From assembly GCA_012514835.1 (NCBI GenBank), contig JAAYZM010000006.1, positions 1 through 9,170 of the forward strand: a stretch of DNA of 9,170 nt, read 5' to 3'. Of this stretch, positions 6,428-9,170 are shown in pieces. The notes below the pieces were generated by a model, which was not told the DNA's origin, made no database searches, and saw only the letters and a list, made by a program, of their open reading frames with translations. Made by a program: the position numbers and the translations under genes. Each line of letters starts with the position of its first letter. Position 1 is the stretch's first letter. The stretch is from Actinomycetales bacterium (GTDB lineage: Bacteria; Actinomycetota; Actinomycetes; Actinomycetales; Cellulomonadaceae).

Positions 6428-7141
6428 GTGATGACCGACGCGCCGCAGTGGCTCCTCTCCGCCTGGCTCCGCGCCGTGGCCGAGGCCGGGGCCACCGCCC
6501 CGCCCGAGCTCGTGACCGCGACGGGCGAGCGGCTCCTCGCGCGCTGGCAAGAGCCCGGCCGCGAGTTCCACAACCTGCGCCACCTCGCGGACGTGCTCGC
6601 GAAGGTCGACGAGCTCGCGCCCGAGGCCCACGCCCCGCACCTGGTCCAGATCGCCGCGTGGTACCACGGCGTCGTGTTCTCCGCCGCGGGCGAGGCCGCG
6701 TACGCGCACCGCGGCGGCGAGGACGAAGAGGCCTCCGCGCGGCTCGCGCGCACCGAGCTGGGCGAGCTCGGGATTCCCGCCGACGACGTGCAACGGGTGC
6801 ACGACCTCGTGGTCACGCTCGCCCGGCACGCCGCCGACGGCTCCGACATGGACGCCGCCGTGCTGAGCGACGCCGACCTCGCCGTCCTCGCGACCGAGCC
6901 GCAGCGCTACCGCACCTACCTCGACGAGGTCCGCGCCGAGTACGCGCACATCCCCCAGCGCGACTTCCTCGAGGCCCGCTCCGCGATCCTCGACCGCCTC
7001 CTCGCGCGCCGCTCCGTGTTCGTCACGCCGCTCGCCCAGCCGTGGGAAGAGCCCGCGCGCCAGAACCTCGCGGCCGAGCAGCAGCGCGTCACCAAGGAGC
7101 TCGCACGCCTCGACGCGCAGTCGCCGCGCGAGGACGAGTAG
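6428..7141 (+). CDS. HD-superfamily metal-dependent phosphohydrolase-like protein with altered HD motif
   Basis: This 237-residue soluble protein resembles the predicted HD-superfamily hydrolases of the COG4339 type: REFHNLRHLADVL (46-58), IAAWYHGVVF (75-84), then a D/E-rich EDEEASARLA (98-107), a conserved LSDADLAVL (147-155) and a YRTYLDEVRAEYAHIP stretch (161-176). The expected metal ligands H48/H52 and D148/D150 are present, but the HD pair reads H80-G81. Whether it still binds two metals is uncertain. Cellular substrate is unknown for the family. GTG (6428) and ATG (6431) are adjacent start options; AGGA at 6417-6420 is seven bases from the GTG, so I prefer GTG. It begins 53 bases after the kinase stop on the same strand with no evident terminator between, so it may be co-transcribed with the two-component genes. 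Confidence 0.82.
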   Translation: MMTDAPQWLLSAWLRAVAEAGATAPPELVTATGERLLARWQEPGREFHNLRHLADVLAKVDELAPEAHAPHLVQIAAWYHGVVFSAAGEAAYAHRGGEDEEASARLARTELGELGIPADDVQRVHDLVVTLARHAADGSDMDAAVLSDADLAVLATEPQRYRTYLDEVRAEYAHIPQRDFLEARSAILDRLLARRSVFVTPLAQPWEEPARQNLAAEQQRVTKELARLDAQSPREDE

Positions 7142-7239
7142 GGCAGACGGCGCACCCCCTTCCACAGGTTGTTGCGCCCGGTCCGATGCGGTCGAGACGA
7201 TCCGCCTAGCGTCGCTGCTCCCATACCAAGGAGGAAGCG
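7142..7239 (+). promoter_or_regulatory. Likely promoter region of the WXG100 gene
   Basis: No gene is visible in these 98 bases. TAGCGT at 7207-7212 matches a frequent high-GC actinobacterial -10 form and would place the transcript start near 7219, shortly before a strong ribosome-binding site (AAGGAGG, 7229-7235). No convincing -35 box is present at the usual spacing. Confidence 0.35.
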
Positions 7240-7536
7240 ATGAGCAGGTTCGAGGTCGACAGCGCACAGGTCCAGGCGGCGAGCGCAAAGGTGAGCGCAT
7301 CCACGACGGCGATCCGCACGGAGGTCGCGGCGATGATGCGGCACCTGACAGAGCTGCAGGGTTCGTGGCGCGGCTCGGCGGCGAGCGCGTTCGGGGGCGT
7401 GATGAAGGACTGGTCCACCACGCAGCGTCGGGTCGAGGACTCGCTCGACCAGGTGACCAAGGCCCTCGGCACGGCCGCGAAGTCCTACGCGGAGGCCGAG
7501 CAGCACGCCTCGCGCCTCTTCACGCCGGGCACCTGA
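7240..7536 (+). CDS. WXG100 (ESAT-6-like) family protein
   Basis: This 98-residue protein has the family's usual length and helix-turn-helix hairpin layout: W43-R-G45 forms the WXG turn in LQGSWRGSAASAF, flanked by two long amphipathic helices. Near the end, Y83-A-E-A-E87 matches the YxxxD/E signal recognised by type VII (ESX) secretion, so export as a dimer is expected. AAGGAGG five bases before the ATG gives a strong ribosome-binding site. Unlike classic esxA/esxB pairs it stands alone, and no EccC or other ESX component is in the window, so the secretion machinery must be encoded elsewhere. Its role could be secreted effector, chaperone or orphan partner; sequence does not decide. It is transcribed toward the Ltp lipoprotein gene, with a palindrome between them. 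Confidence 0.9.
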   Translation: MSRFEVDSAQVQAASAKVSASTTAIRTEVAAMMRHLTELQGSWRGSAASAFGGVMKDWSTTQRRVEDSLDQVTKALGTAAKSYAEAEQHASRLFTPGT

Positions 7537-7549
7537 CCGGGCGCACGCA

Positions 7550-7596
7550 CACGGTGCAGCGTTGGTGCCCTCACGGGGCATGAACGCTGCACCGTG
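7550..7596. terminator. Palindromic bidirectional terminator candidate (copy 2 of the 39-nt repeat)
   Basis: The core at 7554-7592 matches the copy at 1254-1292 in 33 of 39 positions, including the whole left arm GTGCAGCGTTGGTGCCCTC and the right end AACGCTGCAC. Here the stem is extended outward by CACG/CGTG to a 14-bp uninterrupted outer stem. It lies 13 bases after the WXG100 stop and 10 bases from the stop of the opposing lipoprotein gene, ideal for ending transcription from both sides. There is no U-tract. Confidence 0.65.
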
Positions 7597-7606
7597 GCGG
7601 CGAGTT

Positions 7607-8614
7607 CTACAGGCCCACCGCGTCGGCGCCGTGCTCGGCCTGCTTCTTGGTGAAGCCCTCGTACACGAGCTGGTCGATGAGTCCTGAGCGGGAGAACGCG
7701 GAGAACTTCAGGTAGGACTCAGCGCTGAGCGCCGCCTGCTCCATCCAGTCGACCTCGACGTGCTCGACCCCGTGCTCGGCCTGCTTCTTCGTGAACCCCT
7801 CGTACACGAGCTGGTCGATCAGGCCCTTCTTGGAGAACGCCGAGAACCGCAGGTACGACTCGGCGCTGCTCAGCGCCTGCGCCTTCCAGTCCACGTCGAT
7901 GTGCTCCACCGCGAACGACGCGTCCTCGATCAAGAACCCCTCGTACTCGAGCTGGTCGATCAGGCCCTTCTTGGAGAACGCCGAGTACCGCAGGTACGAC
8001 TCAGCACTCCGCACCGCCTGTTCCTGGGAGACGGTCAGGTCCGGAGCGCCAGGCTCCTCGGGGTCATCCGTCTCCTCGGCCTCGTCAGGCTCCGCGGGCG
8101 ACGTCGACGTGTCGGGGCTCGGGGCAGGTTCCGGCTCGGGCGCCGCGTGCACCGTGGTCTCCTCCGGGCTCGGCACGGCTCCGCCCGGACAGACCTCGTC
8201 GAGCTTCACCGACGCCAGGATGACCGTCGCGCTGAGGGGGATCTCCGCCCCGGCCGCGGGCTCCTGGGTACACACGGTCCAGTTCGAGTCGTTGATCTGC
8301 ATCCGGTCCTGGCCGGAGGCATCCTGCTGGTCCAACGACCGCGAGCCGAGGGCCTGGAGCGAGTTCTGGGCGTCCTGGAGCACGAGACCGACGAGGTCCG
8401 GCATGACGAAGGAGTTCCCGTACGTCGCCTCGGACGCGGTCGCACCTCGACGTGGCACCGCCTCGAGCGCCTCGTCGTCGGGCGCGTCGCACGCGGTGAG
8501 CGCGCCCGCCGTGAGGAGCGTGCCCAGCACCCAGACCGCTGTTCCACGGGCCCACGCCCGACTCCGACGCTCTCGACTCCCAGGCACGGTCTCGCGACCT
8601 GTCATGGGCAACAT
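7607..8614 (-). CDS. Lipoprotein with PASTA-like domain and three Ltp repeats
   Basis: This predicted 335-residue lipoprotein has a basic N-terminus, a hydrophobic core and lipobox L39-T-A-C42, so the mature protein is anchored at C42 on the outer membrane face. Residues 70-142 form a PASTA-like domain (VMPDLVGLVLQDAQNSLQALG, then NWTVCTQEPAAG), with cysteines 115 and 142 that could form a disulfide. An acidic proline-rich linker (145-192) follows. Then come three tandem Ltp units (196-243, 244-290, 291-335) built on AESYLRFSAFSKKGLIDQL and YEGFTKKQAEHG; the last is cut short and lacks the V-D-W end. Ltp repeats are known from streptococcal phage lipoproteins that block DNA injection by other phages, and occur widely in actinobacterial surface lipoproteins. 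PASTA domains often bind cell-wall fragments. I chose the ATG at 8614 (AGGGG nine bases upstream); the ATG at 8605 is the alternative, and the in-frame start at 8698 adds residues unlike a signal peptide. Confidence 0.85.
   Translation of the reverse strand: MLPMTGRETVPGSRERRSRAWARGTAVWVLGTLLTAGALTACDAPDDEALEAVPRRGATASEATYGNSFVMPDLVGLVLQDAQNSLQALGSRSLDQQDASGQDRMQINDSNWTVCTQEPAAGAEIPLSATVILASVKLDEVCPGGAVPSPEETTVHAAPEPEPAPSPDTSTSPAEPDEAEETDDPEEPGAPDLTVSQEQAVRSAESYLRYSAFSKKGLIDQLEYEGFLIEDASFAVEHIDVDWKAQALSSAESYLRFSAFSKKGLIDQLVYEGFTKKQAEHGVEHVEVDWMEQAALSAESYLKFSAFSRSGLIDQLVYEGFTKKQAEHGADAVGL
7610..8029 (-). repeat. Three tandem Ltp coding repeats of about 140 bp
   Basis: The units are 7886-8029, 7745-7885 and 7610-7744 in reading order. 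The second and third share 19 consecutive identical residues (GLIDQL through KQAEHG) and near-identical DNA over that stretch, pointing to recent duplication or gene conversion. The first unit is more diverged after its GLIDQL segment. Confidence 0.8.
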
Positions 8615-8808
8615 CTGGCACCACCCCTTGCTGGCAGCCGTCGATCGGCTGCGCCTCGTGCGAGCTCGGCACCGCTGTGGCTGCCGGGCTTCACTCAAGG
8701 GATCGGCCGTCCTCGGAGCGGACCTGAGCGTCGGGAAGGTCGGGACCGCCAGCCGTCCCGCGCTATGCGCGCAATGTCACTCGATGACCGCCTCGGGGAA
8801 GGGGCGCA
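8615..8808. other. Intergenic region upstream of the Ltp lipoprotein gene
   Basis: No gene is evident in these 194 bases. It contains a perfect 7-bp inverted repeat, GCAGCCG/CGGCTGC with a 5-base loop, at 8634-8652, just upstream of the lipoprotein gene's ribosome-binding site. The lipoprotein promoter should lie here but I cannot identify its boxes. No clear terminator follows the DUF4031 gene. Confidence 0.4.
8634..8652 (-). promoter_or_regulatory. Small hairpin in the probable leader of the Ltp lipoprotein gene
   Basis: GCAGCCG, a TCGAT-type loop and CGGCTGC form a perfect 7-bp stem ending a few bases before AAGGGG, the ribosome-binding site (about 8624-8629). It could influence translation initiation or serve as an operator. 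Short GC hairpins arise easily by chance in DNA this GC-rich. Confidence 0.25.
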
Positions 8809-9075
8809 TCAAGTGCGGTCGCGGGCGGGGATGCGCAGGCCGGACGCACGCAGGCGCACGATGAGCTCGCGGGCGCTCACGGGCTGGGCGCCGAGCGCGA
8901 CCAGCTCGGTGTGGCGGTCCACCGGGTAGTCGTAGTGGTCCCGGTCGAAGCCGCGCGCGGGGATTCCGGCGCGCCGGGCAAAGGCGTGCAGCTCCTCGAG
9001 CGAGGTGTCGCTCACGAGGTGCCCCCACAACGTCCCGTGTTTGGGCCACATGGCCGGGTCGATCAGCACCGTCAC
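8809..9075 (-). CDS. DUF4031 family protein (88 aa)
   Basis: This small soluble protein closely follows the DUF4031 pattern: it begins MTVLIDP, then W10-P-K-H-G-T-L-W-G-H-L-V-S-D23, SLEELHAFARRAGIP (25-39), DRDHYDYP (44-51) and a C-terminal helix ending ELIVRLRASGLRIP (70-83). It is full length for the family, whose function is not established to my knowledge; the conserved H, D and W residues hint at an enzymatic or metal-binding core, but that is speculation. The start is a GTG at 9075-9073. There is no normal ribosome-binding site; instead TAGCGT lies seven bases upstream, which suggests a leaderless message. It points the same way as the downstream lipoprotein gene but is 194 bases away, so it is probably a separate transcript. 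Confidence 0.85.
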   Translation of the reverse strand: MTVLIDPAMWPKHGTLWGHLVSDTSLEELHAFARRAGIPARGFDRDHYDYPVDRHTELVALGAQPVSARELIVRLRASGLRIPARDRT

Positions 9076-9170
9076 CCGCCCGACGCTACCCCCACCAACC
9101 CGGCGGTCCGGTGGTCACGCCGACGACGGTCACACGCCCCCGCCGTCGGCCCCTCCCTGCTGCCCCCGCC
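9076..9170. other. Right-edge region without a supported gene
   Basis: These 95 bases hold the possible -10 box described separately and a direct repeat GGTCAC at 9113-9118 and 9128-9133. No reading frame here can be supported. Confidence 0.3.
9083..9088 (-). promoter_or_regulatory. Possible -10 box for a leaderless DUF4031 transcript
   Basis: TAGCGT (minus strand) ends seven bases before the GTG start of the DUF4031 gene, so transcription would begin at or next to the start codon. No clear -35 element is seen. The same hexamer occurs upstream of the WXG100 gene. Confidence 0.3.

Noticed and set aside
5672..7300. Minus-strand open frame of 542 codons opposite the kinase and HD genes
   Set aside because: Low-complexity shadow of two clearly coding plus-strand genes with intact family motifs.
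8615..8698. Upstream start of the Ltp lipoprotein adding 28 residues
   Set aside because: The extra residues are arginine-rich and would put an unusual stretch before the lipoprotein signal; the ATG at 8614 has a better-spaced ribosome-binding site.
9113..9133. Direct repeat GGTCAC spaced 15 bases apart at the right edge
   Set aside because: Six-base repeats are frequent by chance in GC-rich DNA and there is no gene context to support an operator.
1..9170. Search for tRNA, rRNA, CRISPR arrays, insertion sequences and phage attachment sites
   Set aside because: Nothing in the sequence resembles a tRNA cloverleaf, regularly spaced repeats, transposase motifs or flanking inverted-repeat/target-duplication pairs.

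Overview
The window is uniformly GC-rich, with strong G/C bias at third codon positions. It carries protein families typical of Actinobacteria: DUF3027, DUF4031, a PhoP-like two-component pair, a WXG100 protein and a PASTA/Ltp lipoprotein. The overall style suggests a Micrococcales actinomycete (Cellulomonadaceae or Promicromonosporaceae type). That placement is inference from gene content and composition, not from a marker gene. I see no rRNA, tRNA, transposase, phage structural gene or CRISPR array.

Layout. (1) 1-1151, minus: the N-terminal 383 residues of a secreted protein with repeated beta-sandwich (carboxypeptidase-regulatory-like) units, cut by the left window edge. (2) 1254-1292: a long near-perfect palindrome behind the next gene. 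(3) 3890-1301, minus: a tightly packed operon of a cold-shock-domain protein, a DUF3027 protein and an MFS transporter (2-nt gap, then ATGA overlap). (4) 3891-4026: a divergent promoter region with a 15-nt palindrome whose last base is the A of the regulator's ATG. (5) 4027-7141, plus: an OmpR/PhoP-type response regulator, its sensor kinase (ATGA overlap) and an HD-superfamily protein. (6) 7240-7536, plus: a lone WXG100 protein. (7) 7550-7596: a second copy of the palindrome, lying between convergent genes. (8) 8614-7607, minus: a lipoprotein with one PASTA-like domain and three Ltp repeats. (9) 9075-8809, minus: a small DUF4031 protein, possibly leaderless.

How the parts work together. The kinase and regulator form one sensory circuit, and the HD protein may be co-transcribed with them. 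The csp-DUF3027-MFS operon diverges from that circuit, so both promoters share a 136-nt control region. The secreted repeat protein, the WXG100 protein and the Ltp lipoprotein are all predicted to be exported, so roughly half the window concerns the cell surface or its sensing.

The most interesting signals are: the two copies of a 39-nt palindrome with an invariant 19-nt left arm at gene ends; the palindrome touching the regulator's start codon; two separate 15-nt tandem-repeat tracts inside the kinase catalytic half; an HD protein whose HD pair reads HG; and the PASTA-plus-triple-Ltp lipoprotein, whose repeat family is linked to superinfection exclusion in phages. I do not see a complete, clearly new multi-gene system. 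Most genes belong to recognised families, and the unusual points are in details.
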